DNA of 25,832 nucleotides from Clostridiales bacterium mt11. GTDB lineage: Bacteria > Bacillota > Clostridia > Tissierellales > Tepidimicrobiaceae. The notes under the pieces are model-generated. The model worked only from the letters and a program-made list of their open reading frames with translations, was not told where the DNA came from and searched no databases. Each line of letters starts with the position of its first letter. Within the stretch, counting starts at the first letter, position 1. Below are positions 1-7,486 of the stretch, one piece after another. The stretch lies in contig LN874947.1 in the NCBI GenBank assembly GCA_001282665.1, positions 606,705-632,536 on the forward strand, in the 5' to 3' direction. The position numbers were made by a program, and so were the translations under genes.

Positions 1-562
1 TGCCTTCACTTGTTGGTATTTCTGTATTATCTGGATATTCTATACCAACTGAAACCCACCAATTAAGTCCGTCAAAAGAACATCTAGGATTAATATATTT
101 AATCCCTTCATCATAAGGAATTCTTTCACATTCACATAGTCTTATCCAGTTGATTTTTTGTTTATTCTTTTTCCTACTGGTTGTTAGTTTTTCTAATTTT
201 ACATGAGTTCCATTAAATTGTATCTTATCTGTGTCTACATAAAATGAAGGTTTAGACTTTTTTCTACTTTTAAATCTAGGGTATTTACTTTCTCCTTTGA
301 AAAATTTAATATGAGCGTCGCAAGCATCTTTTATAGCTTGTTTAGTGATATTGTTGCTATAATTATTTAGCCAATTATATTCTTCTATTTGTTTTAGTTT
401 AGTAAATTCTTTTCTTAATTCGTTATCAGAAATAAACTTACCACCATTTTTATAGTTTTCTATTTGTCTATTCAGCGTCCAATTGTATGCAAACCTGGCT
501 ACTCCAGCTGATTCAAACAATTTAGTATTTGATTTAAGTTTAATCTTAATACCTTTAATCAT
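1..562 (-). CDS. tnpB: TnpB (IS200/IS605-IS607 OrfB) RNA-guided nuclease, N-terminal part, cut by window edge
   Basis: The minus-strand reading frame opens at ATG 562-560 and stays open to base 1, about 187 residues. It begins MIKGIKIKLKSNTKLF and contains GVARFAYNWTLNRQIENY, a TnpB-type N-terminal block, followed by KYPRFKSRKKS and a WWVSVGIEYP stretch typical of the OrfB/TnpB wedge region. The RuvC catalytic residues, the zinc finger and the 3' end that would carry the guide (omega) RNA lie outside the window, so activity cannot be judged. TnpB proteins are known as RNA-guided DNA nucleases that help IS605/IS607 elements persist. The start codon overlaps the stop of a recombinase remnant, as in intact IS607-type elements. 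The family call is firm; whether the element can still move is doubtful because no full tnpA is present. Confidence 0.85.
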   Translation of the reverse strand, partial: MIKGIKIKLKSNTKLFESAGVARFAYNWTLNRQIENYKNGGKFISDNELRKEFTKLKQIEEYNWLNNYSNNITKQAIKDACDAHIKFFKGESKYPRFKSRKKSKPSFYVDTDKIQFNGTHVKLEKLTTSRKKNKQKINWIRLCECERIPYDEGIKYINPRCSFDGLNWWVSVGIEYPDNTEIPTSEG

Positions 563-629
563 CTTCGATTAGTTCCTTAATCATCTTTTTAACCTTATTT
601 GCTCTTTTGCCTTGAAGACTACAACTGTT
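555..629 (-). pseudogene. C-terminal remnant of an IS607-type serine recombinase (TnpA)
   Basis: Directly upstream of tnpB, 24 codons end in TAA (557-555), and that stop region overlaps the tnpB ATG. They read NSCSLQGKRANKVKKMIKEL and then IEDD. This resembles the very end of IS607-family serine recombinases, which have a Y/QGKR...KK basic tail. A TAG at 632-630 interrupts the frame and nothing recognisable lies further upstream, so only the tail of the gene survives. The match is short and judged by eye, so confidence is moderate. Confidence 0.5.
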
Positions 630-684
630 CTAATCCCTCTCTCATTGTTATATCTATTATATAACAGACTAAACTAGTCTTCAA
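612..684. repeat. 10-bp inverted repeat at the edge of the IS remnant
   Basis: TTGAAGACTA (612-621) is repeated inverted as TAGTCTTCAA (675-684). A smaller inverted pair, AGACT (666-670) and AGTCT (676-680), lies inside. The pair sits where the recombinase remnant ends and ordinary intergenic DNA begins. It may mark an element boundary or a transcriptional hairpin. Bases 630-789 hold no gene. Confidence 0.4.
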
Positions 685-789
685 TATATTTCTAAAATAA
701 AAAATATATTTCAGTTAATTTTTAATTTTCTTATACATTATAAAGGATTTTATGAATCTATGTGGAATATAATATATTAGGTGATGAAT

Positions 790-1620
790 ATGAAGGCAAA
801 TCAATTGGAATTAAAAAATGAAAAGTCTTTTTCCAATGAACAGCTAGTTGCCCTATACAAAAAAAGTAGAGATATAAAAGTTAGGAATAAAATCATCGTA
901 AACAATATAGGACTTATATACGTTGCAGCAAGAAAAAGGGTTAAATCTTCTTCTTGCTTTACCTTTGATGATCTAGTACAAGAAGGTATTATTGGTATGA
1001 TAAAAGGTATTGAAAAATTTGATACTACTAGAGATACCAGTTTTTCTACTTATGTTTATTATTGGATTATTCAACAAATGGATAGGGCCTTAATGAACAA
1101 TGGATATATGATAAGACTTCCTGCCTATATATACGAAAAGATTAACACCGTCTCTATCGCCGAAAACAACTATGTAGCTCAAAATGAAGAAATAGATTTA
1201 GATAATCTATGCAATGAAATAAATATTACAGAGCAAGAATACTATCTTATAAATTACTATAAGAAAAACTATTATAATTTTACTTCTTTAAATTCCATCA
1301 TAACTTTAGACTCAGATGAAAACTATGTTGAGCTTCAAGATTATATCCCTTGTCAAGACATTTCCACAGAAGATGTAATCATTTCTGAAAGTTTAAAAGA
1401 ACAAATAAAAGAAGTTCTAGATACTCTAACTCCTAAAGAAAGAGAAGTTCTAGAACTTAGGTTTGGATTAAATGGTAATGAACCTTCAACCTTGGAAACT
1501 ATAGGCAATAAATATAACCTTACAAGGGAAAGGATTAGACAAATTGAAAATAAAGCCCTAAGAAGGATAAATAGATTGAATTCAAGAAATGGACTTAAAG
1601 ATTATCTACTAGACTATTAA
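790..1620 (+). CDS. Sigma-70 family RNA polymerase sigma factor, divergent RpoD-like
   Basis: The product (276 residues from ATG 790) directs RNA polymerase to promoters. It has no region 1.1. Sigma region 2 spans roughly residues 20-110 (FDDLVQEGIIGMIKGIEKFD, then FSTYVYYWIIQQMDRAL) and region 4 lies at about 210-265 (LTPKEREVLELRFGL, TRERIRQIENKALRRI). The helix that reads the -35 box keeps the TRERIRQIE sequence of housekeeping sigma factors. The -10 reading helix is altered: WIIQQMDR replaces the usual WIRQAITR, with Asp at the position of the conserved Thr. The open frame reaches back to GTG 781, but AGGTGA (779-784) looks like the ribosome binding site, favouring ATG 790. TATAAT at 768-773 is very close to the start and may not be its promoter. 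It is probably an alternative sigma factor; its regulon is unknown. Confidence 0.9.
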   Translation: MKANQLELKNEKSFSNEQLVALYKKSRDIKVRNKIIVNNIGLIYVAARKRVKSSSCFTFDDLVQEGIIGMIKGIEKFDTTRDTSFSTYVYYWIIQQMDRALMNNGYMIRLPAYIYEKINTVSIAENNYVAQNEEIDLDNLCNEINITEQEYYLINYYKKNYYNFTSLNSIITLDSDENYVELQDYIPCQDISTEDVIISESLKEQIKEVLDTLTPKEREVLELRFGLNGNEPSTLETIGNKYNLTRERIRQIENKALRRINRLNSRNGLKDYLLDY

Positions 1621-2850
1621 TTATCCTTTATAGTTTGAAAAAAACTTTACCCTTTCTTCACATGTCGGATGGCTATAATACCATATTTTAAATATATTAC
1701 TGGTTCGAGGCATACTTAAGCTTTCCTCATGCAGCTTTAACATAGTTGAGATAGCTGCATCTTTATTTTTTGTCAATTCTATCTGAAAAGCATCCGCTTC
1801 TTTTTCCATATGTCTAGAATTAGCATTGATAATAGGAGAGGCAAAAAACATATAGAAATTTAATACCAATATGATTAAAGGTATAGAAGCTATATCATGT
1901 AATTTATTAAATCCAAAGCTTCCATTGGATCTCATAAGTATCCAATTAGAGGTCTTGTATATTAAGTACATAACAAGTATAGATGATAATCCTCCTATTA
2001 TTATTCCCTTCCAAATATGTCCTTTTACATAATGTCCCATTTCGTGGGCGGTAACAGATAATACCTCTTCCCTATCCAATTTATCTATGGTAGTATCCCA
2101 CAGTACTATCCTTTTAGATTTAAATATTCCTGTCATGTAGGCATTCATCTCTTTAGTATCCCTGCTTTTATCTACTTTATATATTTCGGCATCTTCTATC
2201 CCTGCTTTTTTAAGAAGTACCTTTATTTCCTTTCCTAACTCTTCATTTTCTATAGATGTATATTTATTAAATATAGGGTCTATGTACATGGGAGATACAA
2301 AATTTATAAATATAATAATGGGTATAGCTAATAATCCTAAATAAAGCCACCATCTATTAGGACTTCTATACATTAAATAATATGGAAACCAAACAAATAA
2401 AGAAAATACCAATCCATTTAATATAAAACTTTTCAATGTTATCTCTAGCCACCTATATAGTGTCTGATCTGAAAGACCAAACCTATGCTTTAAAGTAAAA
2501 CTACTGTAAAAGTCGGTAGGTAGTGAGATTAGTAAATCTATAATTGAAAATATGATTACATAGATAAACCCAGTTAAAAACAAATTTCTATTATTACCTT
2601 TAGCAAATATGACTATTCTATTAGATAGACCAGTAGTTAAAAATAAAATAGGAACTAAAAACTTGAGTATTAAATTTATAGCCCATACATTCAAATTAGA
2701 CTTCCTATAGTCATAAGCTGCTTTAGATATATTGGAATATTCCATTTTTAATCTATCCATATTTCTATATTCACTAATTAATATAGTAGTAATAAATAGT
2801 AGCAAAAATACAAAAAACAATATGATAGATAAAGACAACCTTTTATCCAT
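1621..2850 (-). CDS. M48 family (Ste24/CAAX protease-like) membrane zinc metalloprotease
   Basis: This 409-residue membrane protease is built like the Ste24/CAAX prenyl protease 1 family. Its N-terminus has several hydrophobic segments (about residues 5-27, 57-77, 92-112 and 140-190), and a further membrane pair lies at about 280-340. The zinc site is visible: HEMGH at 269-273 within VTAHEMGHYVKGH, plus the third-ligand motif SRHMEKEAD at 345-353 with Glu349. In bacteria such enzymes degrade or quality-control membrane proteins; the substrate here is unknown. A GGGAGGA ribosome binding site precedes ATG 2850. Its stop codon (1623-1621) directly abuts the sigma factor stop (1618-1620), so the two genes converge with no gap and no visible hairpin terminator. 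Confidence 0.92.
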   Translation of the reverse strand: MDKRLSLSIILFFVFLLLFITTILISEYRNMDRLKMEYSNISKAAYDYRKSNLNVWAINLILKFLVPILFLTTGLSNRIVIFAKGNNRNLFLTGFIYVIIFSIIDLLISLPTDFYSSFTLKHRFGLSDQTLYRWLEITLKSFILNGLVFSLFVWFPYYLMYRSPNRWWLYLGLLAIPIIIFINFVSPMYIDPIFNKYTSIENEELGKEIKVLLKKAGIEDAEIYKVDKSRDTKEMNAYMTGIFKSKRIVLWDTTIDKLDREEVLSVTAHEMGHYVKGHIWKGIIIGGLSSILVMYLIYKTSNWILMRSNGSFGFNKLHDIASIPLIILVLNFYMFFASPIINANSRHMEKEADAFQIELTKNKDAAISTMLKLHEESLSMPRTSNIFKIWYYSHPTCEERVKFFSNYKG

Positions 2851-3015
2851 AATAATCCTCCCTCTGATATTTTTAAACCCTATCTAATATTAATATACAA
2901 CATATAACTTTATTATGCAGAAAATAATCATAAAAGAAAAAACTATCGTTAATCTACATACATTGATATATTAATCCTAACTTAGATAAAATTTACTATA
3001 AAAAATTTTCTTAAC

Positions 3016-3607
3016 TATAATTATATTTACATTATTACAACAATATGGTATAATATTATTGACAAGGTAAATACTTTTACATCACTTTTATAAAATATAA
3101 AGGGTTTATATTTTATATAATTCAATATGAAAGAGGTTGAATATAATGACACATTATAAGAAAATGACCTCAGGTGAAAATCTTAAAAGGATAAGAAATG
3201 AATTAGATTTAAGACAGTATGAAATAGTAGGAGGAGAAATCACCAGAAATTTAATAAGTCTAATTGAAAATGATAAAACCCCTCTTATTGAAAAAAACGC
3301 TAGAATCATCTGTAAAAATATCAATAAAATTATGAGGGAGCGAAACCTTGATATACATATAGAACCTAAAGATATACTCATTCCTGAAAGATACGATGCA
3401 AACAAAAAAGCTGATACATATATTAAGGAACTAGAAGGATTAATTAAGGCTAAAAACTTTACAATAGATATAGAGTATATAAACGAAATAGAACTATTTT
3501 TAAACGAATGGAACTTAACCTATAAGAAGATGAGAATTTATGAACTTATAGGGGATATATATTACAATTTAAAAGATTATAATAACGAACATGCATATCT
3601 CATAAAA
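3016..3607 (+). repeat. Tandem duplication, copy A (promoter plus N-terminal half of regulator)
   Basis: The promoter, 5' leader and first ~150 codons of the regulator at 3146 reappear with strong similarity at about 4734-5323. The leader blocks (for example TTATATAATTC and GAAAGAGGTT) and long coding stretches match almost base for base. Divergence is mostly single substitutions, so this is an old tandem duplication and not an assembly artefact. Confidence 0.8.
3026..3080 (+). promoter_or_regulatory. Promoter and palindromic operator of the XRE-TPR regulator
   Basis: TTTACA (3026-3031), a 17-bp spacer and TATAAT (3049-3054) form a good vegetative promoter. Starting 13 bp after the -10 box is GTAAATACTTTTAC (3067-3080), an inverted repeat GTAAA-N4-TTTAC. 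Both parts are kept at the same spacing in the downstream duplicate (4744-4798), which supports real function. The position around +7 to +20 fits autorepression. Apart from this, bases 2851-3145 hold nothing recognisable. Confidence 0.7.
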
Positions 3608-4480
3608 GCTTGGGAATCTTCCTTAAATTACTTAAATGAATTTTTCAACTACAAATTAGCCTTAAAACTAACAGCTAGTTATATAAATATGACTAAGTAT
3701 GATGATTGTATTAAACTCTGTGATTTTGCTTTATTAAATAAAAATCGTATAGTAGATAAATATATTAAAGGTTTTTATTATAACAAGGCTTTAGCTTATA
3801 TATTTTTGAATTTATTTGAACAATCATTAGTAAATTTAGAAAATGCAAAACAATATATTAGGGTTGATGATTATTCACAATTTAAAAAAGTATATATCCT
3901 AGAAGGAAACTGTTATTTTGAATTAAAGAATTATGATAAAGCCTTAGACCGTTATAATAAAGTAGTCAATTCAATAGATCATGAAAATAATAAAGAGGAA
4001 TTATATTTAGCTTATACTAATATATTAAATATTTATATGGACAAAAATGATGAAACTAAAGTTTTAGAGTATCTAAATCTTATTTTAGAAAACCTATCTG
4101 CTATAGACCAATTTTCTTTTTACTTAGATGATATATATTATAATATAGGTAATGCCTATGAATATTTAAATGAATATAAGCTTCAAGAAAAATATCTAGA
4201 ACAATCATTGATCATATCAAGAGAAAATAACAATAATAAACTTTATATTAAAACTATATTGGAATTATTTGATTGCTATTATAAAGATAATAATATTAAT
4301 AAGCTTGATAACCTTATCGATACATATAAAGACGAAATACCTGAAGTTCCACTAGATGATAATACATTATTAATATTTAAAACTTTATTATATTATTTAG
4401 AACAAGATAATGAATTACCAAAACAATTCATTAAAAATATTATTGAAAAAGAAAAGGAGGAAAATAATGATGAAGTTTAA
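3146..4480 (+). CDS. XRE-family transcriptional regulator with TPR repeats (RRNPP-type peptide receptor)
   Basis: The product (444 residues) has an N-terminal Cro/CI-type helix-turn-helix (about residues 8-65: SGENLKRIRNELDLRQYEIV...RNLISLIEND) followed by tetratricopeptide-like helical repeats to the C-terminus (for example YNKALAYIFLNLFEQSLVNL and ILEGNCYFELKNYDKALDRY). This is the architecture and size of NprR/PlcR/Rap-type cytoplasmic receptors that bind re-imported signalling peptides. The frame extends to TTG 3137, but AGAGGT (3132-3137) occupies that position, and the downstream paralogue starts with the same ATG-ACA-CAT, so ATG 3146 is chosen. Its last 14 bases overlap the start of a small secreted-peptide gene, a hallmark of receptor-pheromone cassettes. 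Target genes are unknown; the GTAAA-N4-TTTAC site in its own promoter is a candidate. The architecture is certain; the pheromone role is inference. Confidence 0.88.
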   Translation: MTHYKKMTSGENLKRIRNELDLRQYEIVGGEITRNLISLIENDKTPLIEKNARIICKNINKIMRERNLDIHIEPKDILIPERYDANKKADTYIKELEGLIKAKNFTIDIEYINEIELFLNEWNLTYKKMRIYELIGDIYYNLKDYNNEHAYLIKAWESSLNYLNEFFNYKLALKLTASYINMTKYDDCIKLCDFALLNKNRIVDKYIKGFYYNKALAYIFLNLFEQSLVNLENAKQYIRVDDYSQFKKVYILEGNCYFELKNYDKALDRYNKVVNSIDHENNKEELYLAYTNILNIYMDKNDETKVLEYLNLILENLSAIDQFSFYLDDIYYNIGNAYEYLNEYKLQEKYLEQSLIISRENNNNKLYIKTILELFDCYYKDNNINKLDNLIDTYKDEIPEVPLDDNTLLIFKTLLYYLEQDNELPKQFIKNIIEKEKEENNDEV

Positions 4481-4646
4481 AAAAGTATTATTTAATTTCT
4501 TATCATTAGCTATTATTATAACATCATTAAGTGTTTCAACTATCTCATTGGCAACAGCTCCAAAACCTATTCTAGAACCTAAAGCAACAAATGATTATAC
4601 TTACTTTTCTATAGTAAATCCAATACCTGATAGAGAATTCGATTAA
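4467..4646 (+). CDS. Small secreted peptide, candidate pheromone precursor paired with the 3146 regulator
   Basis: This 59-residue product (58 if ATG 4470 is used) starts MMKFKKVLFNFLSLAIIITS, a short basic N-terminus and a hydrophobic core typical of a Sec signal peptide. Possible signal peptidase sites lie around SLATA. The tail ends SIVNPIPDREFD. AAAAGGAGG at 4452-4460 is a strong ribosome binding site, and the start lies inside the end of the regulator gene, so the two are translationally coupled. Known RRNPP pheromones (Phr, PapR, NprX) are made as short Sec-exported precursors whose C-terminal 5-10 residues are the signal. By analogy the active peptide would come from the C-terminal tail. 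No family match is claimed. A hairpin terminator follows directly. Confidence 0.72.
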   Translation: MMKFKKVLFNFLSLAIIITSLSVSTISLATAPKPILEPKATNDYTYFSIVNPIPDREFD

Positions 4647-4660
4647 ATAATATTGTATAT

Positions 4661-4702
4661 AAAAAACCAACTAGATAAATATATTTATCCAGTTGGTTTT
4701 TT
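4661..4702 (+). terminator. Rho-independent terminator after the regulator-peptide pair
   Basis: AAAAAACCAACT...AGTTGGTTTTTT forms a long stem, with GATAAA/TTTATC extending it and TATA as loop. The run of T at the end suits the plus strand; the A run on the other side makes it potentially bidirectional. Confidence 0.88.
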
Positions 4703-4724
4703 AATGTATTTACTTCCTTTTTTC

Positions 4725-4747
4725 TTCAATAAAATTAATCATATTTA
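4725..4747. repeat. 23-bp direct repeat, copy 1
   Basis: TTCAATAAAATTAATCATAT plus TTA recurs with one mismatch at 5532-5554. The 4725 copy runs straight into the second unit's promoter. The 5532 copy sits at the matching position after the second unit's terminator, so it looks like the start of a lost third unit or the duplication boundary. Confidence 0.6.
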
Positions 4748-5323
4748 CTCTTTCACCATAATATGGTATATTGTTATCAACAACGTAAATATGTTTACAT
4801 CATTATTATAAAATATAAAGCGATTCATATCTTATATAATTCGAGATGAAAGAGGTTTGATATAATGACACATTATAACAAAATTACCTCAGGCGAAAAT
4901 CTGAAAAGGATAAGAAATGAATTGAACTTAAAGCAAGTTGAAATAGTAGGAGGAGAAATCACTAGAAATTTAATAAGTTTAATTGAGAACGATAGGACAT
5001 CTCTTACTGAAAAAAGTGCGAGAATCATATGTAAAAATATCAACAAAACTACGATGGAGCGAAATCTTGATATATACATAGAGCCTAAAGATATACTCAT
5101 CCCTGAAAGATATGAGGCAAATAAAAAGGCAGATACATATATTAAAGAATTAAAAGAATTAATTAAAACTAAAAACTTTATAATAGATATAGAGTACATA
5201 AATGAAATAGAGCTATTTTTAAACAAATGGAACTTAACCTATAAGAAGACAAAAATTTATGAACTTATAGCCGATATTTACTACAATTTAAGAGATTATC
5301 ATAGCGAATATACCTACGTAATA
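4734..5323 (+). repeat. Tandem duplication, copy B
   Basis: This is the second copy of the unit described at 3016-3607. Similarity to copy A stops at TAAAA near 5319-5323. From there the sequence resumes as copy A 4250-4336, and then jumps again to the copy A terminator. Confidence 0.78.
4744..4798 (+). promoter_or_regulatory. Promoter and operator of the decayed regulator copy
   Basis: TTTACT (4744-4749), 17 bp, TATATT (4767-4772), then GTAAATATGTTTAC (4785-4798). Spacing is identical to the promoter at 3026-3080. The operator keeps both arms GTAAA and TTTAC while the middle changes, which argues for selection on the arms. Confidence 0.62.
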
Positions 5324-5410
5324 AAACTATATCGGAATTATTTGATTGCTATTATAAGGAAAATAATCTCAATAAACTTAGTAACCTCTTTGATACCTAT
5401 AAAAACCTAA
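4865..5410 (+). pseudogene. Truncated paralogue of the XRE-TPR regulator (internal deletions, frameshift)
   Basis: The first ~155 residues closely match the 3146 regulator (MTHYNKITSGENLKRIRNEL..., complete helix-turn-helix and first helical repeat). After VIKL the frame is wrong. In another frame the same DNA reads KTISELFDCYYKENNLNKL, matching copy A residues near 370 (KTILELFDCYYKDNNINKL). So about 646 bp were lost between two AAAA tracts, shifting the frame. A second loss removed the C-terminal end and the whole peptide gene, joining TATAAA directly to the terminator. The readable product is 181 residues with an intact DNA-binding domain, a near-complete upstream promoter and a GAAAGAGG ribosome binding site. 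It might still be made as a receptor-less repressor or competitor, but decay is the simpler reading. Confidence 0.8.
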
Positions 5411-5443
5411 CTGGGCAAGATATACTTACCTAGTTAGGTTTTT
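5401..5443 (+). terminator. Terminator after the decayed copy
   Basis: AAAAACCTAACT and AGTTAGGTTTTT pair across a loop of about 19 bases, ending in a T run. It is the diverged counterpart of the 4661-4702 terminator and shows where the duplicated unit ends. Both arms changed together (CCAACT/AGTTGG versus CCTAACT/AGTTAGG), consistent with a selected hairpin. Confidence 0.82.
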
Positions 5444-5531
5444 AATATATATGTTCTTTTCTAGCTACTAATATATTTCTTCCTTGATTAATGTGCTATA
5501 AATGCTCTTTACATAGTTATCTCTTTCCCTG

Positions 5532-5554
5532 TTCAATAAAATGAATCATATTTA
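5532..5554. repeat. 23-bp direct repeat, copy 2
   Basis: It matches 4725-4747 with one substitution. The surrounding stretch 5444-5660 has no convincing gene. On the minus strand it holds only broken short frames (for example LNRERDNYVKSIYSTLIKEE followed by a stop), which may be remnants of something lost. Confidence 0.55.
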
Positions 5555-5660
5555 TGGTTTCCTGTATTACTTTCTAGCTATAGCCTTCTCTAGGATCTTT
5601 TCAGTTTCGTATATTTATCCCTTTCTCTTAGAATTTATTATTCAACTTTTTGATTTCACA

Positions 5661-7352
5661 TTAAACAGCTTTTTCAACAGTATATAAACTATAGAAAAAT
5701 CCATTTCTATCTATTAATTCATCAAAACTTCCTTCTTCTACTATTCTTCCATTTTCTAAAATAATTATTTTATCATACCTTTGTAACAAGTCTTCATTTA
5801 GTTTATGAGTTACAACTATACTGGTTAATCCTTCTATATCAAGTATTGACTGTTCTATTTCATAGGATGTTTTAATATCAAGACTTGCTGTAGCTTCATC
5901 TAATAAGAGTATTTTTGTATTCTTTATAAGTGCTCTAGCTATAGAAATTCTCTGTTTTTCGCCTCCTGAAATATTGCAACCATTTTCTCCTACTTCTGTT
6001 TCTTTTCCATTAGATAATGTCTCTACAAATTCTTTAAGACCAGAAAGTCTTATTACTTCATCTATTTTATTCTCCGTATAGTTTCCGTATAATGCAATAT
6101 TTGATTTAATGCTATCATCAAACATAAATACATTTTGTTGTATTATTGATATAAGATTATAAAGTGAATCAATTTTAAAATTCCTAATTTCTACATCATC
6201 TATGAATATTTCCCCATCATAATTTTCATAATATCTTAATAACAATTTCAGTAGAGTTGATTTTCCACTACCACTTTTACCTACAATAGCTATTTTTTCT
6301 CCATTGTCTATGGTTAGATTTATATTATTAAGTATTTGTCTTTCTCCGTTATAAGAAAATGAAACATTTTTAAATTGGATTGAATCCTCAAAGCTATCTT
6401 TCTTAATTCCTAAATTATTACTTTTATCTTGAACTATTACACTTTCTATTTTTTCATTTATAGGCTTTATTCCTTTAATTCTATTTAATATAGAAGAAAA
6501 GTTAAATAATGGATTAACTATATTACTACTAAGCTGTAACGCTGCAATTGTACCGCCAGCAGTAAAACTTCCTTTTATGGTAAGATAAGCACCAAGTATT
6601 ATTGGTAAAAAATTCATTAAGTATATAAAAAATTCAGATAATGTATCTATGGTAACTTCTGTTATCCCTGATTTACACTTTTTATCTTCTACATTCATGT
6701 TAGCGTTATGAAAATCCTCTTCTATTTTATCCTCTATATTAAAACTTTTTATTACTTCAAATCCCGAGAACATATCTTTTATTTTTATAATAAATGAGCT
6801 TAGACTATCTGAATAATCTTTTTTTCTTTTTCTCATTTTTTCCTGAAATAATACGGGTATAAATATAGGAATAAGTGCAGCTATAAGTAAAGAAATAGCT
6901 ATATAAAAATTTAATTTAAATAGAGCATAAGTCCCTGCTATAAAACTAAATATATATTCAAATCCAATTAAAATAATGATAAAATAGTCTTGTTCAGCAA
7001 GTGCTATATCATTATTTAATATCGAAATATAATCTGCACTATTTCTAGAATTAAAACTTGAGATGTCTTTTGCTAAAATACTTTTAAATATATCCCTCTT
7101 TAATGTATACATAATATTTTTAATAAAAATTTTCTTGAAAGTTCGCTGTAAGTAAGAAAGAATTTTAAATGCAATTATAAATGTTATTGTTAAATAAACT
7201 GCTTTCTTTAAACGATTCATATTTCCTGATATACTTATATCTACTAGGTCTTGAAGAATATAGGCTATAGAAATCGTTGCTATAGAAACTAAAATAGTTA
7301 AAATAATAGTTACAAATAATAGTTTTTTTGAACTAAAAAAATACTTCTTCAT
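5661..7352 (-). CDS. ABC exporter, fused permease-ATPase (candidate RiPP peptide exporter)
   Basis: This 563-residue half-transporter has an N-terminal type-1 exporter membrane domain with about six hydrophobic segments (residues ~10-290) and a C-terminal ATPase. The ATPase shows GKSGSGKST (Walker A), NISGGEKQR (signature), ILLLDEATASLD (Walker B) and VVTHK (H-loop). It should act as a homodimer. There is no N-terminal C39 peptidase domain, so leader cleavage must be done elsewhere. The open frame extends to 7379, but AAGGAGG lies just upstream of ATG 7352 (MKKYFFSSKK), which is the likely start. It is the last gene of the leftward cluster, 134 bp after the maturase frame, and that gap carries two palindromes (7413-7429 and 7469-7486). 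Export of the modified peptide or self-immunity is inferred from position. Confidence 0.9.
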   Translation of the reverse strand: MKKYFFSSKKLLFVTIILTILVSIATISIAYILQDLVDISISGNMNRLKKAVYLTITFIIAFKILSYLQRTFKKIFIKNIMYTLKRDIFKSILAKDISSFNSRNSADYISILNNDIALAEQDYFIIILIGFEYIFSFIAGTYALFKLNFYIAISLLIAALIPIFIPVLFQEKMRKRKKDYSDSLSSFIIKIKDMFSGFEVIKSFNIEDKIEEDFHNANMNVEDKKCKSGITEVTIDTLSEFFIYLMNFLPIILGAYLTIKGSFTAGGTIAALQLSSNIVNPLFNFSSILNRIKGIKPINEKIESVIVQDKSNNLGIKKDSFEDSIQFKNVSFSYNGERQILNNINLTIDNGEKIAIVGKSGSGKSTLLKLLLRYYENYDGEIFIDDVEIRNFKIDSLYNLISIIQQNVFMFDDSIKSNIALYGNYTENKIDEVIRLSGLKEFVETLSNGKETEVGENGCNISGGEKQRISIARALIKNTKILLLDEATASLDIKTSYEIEQSILDIEGLTSIVVTHKLNEDLLQRYDKIIILENGRIVEEGSFDELIDRNGFFYSLYTVEKAV

Positions 7353-7412
7353 TCTAGCCTCCTTTTCGTTAATAACCAAAACGTCTAATACAATAAAATA
7401 TTATATGAGTAA

Positions 7413-7486
7413 ATTTCATAATTTGAAATCGCTTAATATATTTAATAAACATTTCTATTTTCTTATTAGGAAATTATGTAATTTCC
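7413..7486. promoter_or_regulatory. Two palindromes between the maturase and exporter genes
   Basis: ATTTCA-N5-TGAAAT (7413-7429) and GGAAATTA-TG-TAATTTCC (7469-7486) are perfect inverted repeats. The second begins immediately after the TGA that ends the full maturase frame. Neither has a strong T run on the minus strand, so they may be operators or a weak hairpin. A poor promoter-like pair TTCAAA-N16-TATAAT on the minus strand overlaps the first. Confidence 0.35.

Noticed and set aside
3137..3145. TTG 3137 as the start of the first XRE-TPR regulator
   Set aside because: It overlaps the ribosome binding site AGAGGT, and the paralogue starts at the equivalent of ATG 3146.
4660..5560. CRISPR-like array from the repeated blocks
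   Set aside because: The repeats are two or three copies of a gene unit with its promoter and terminator, not short regularly spaced repeats with spacers.
5444..5660. Broken minus-strand frames reading LNRERDNYVKSIYSTLIKEE and EKILEKAIARK
   Set aside because: Several stops, no start and no recognisable family. Possibly gene debris, but too short to call.
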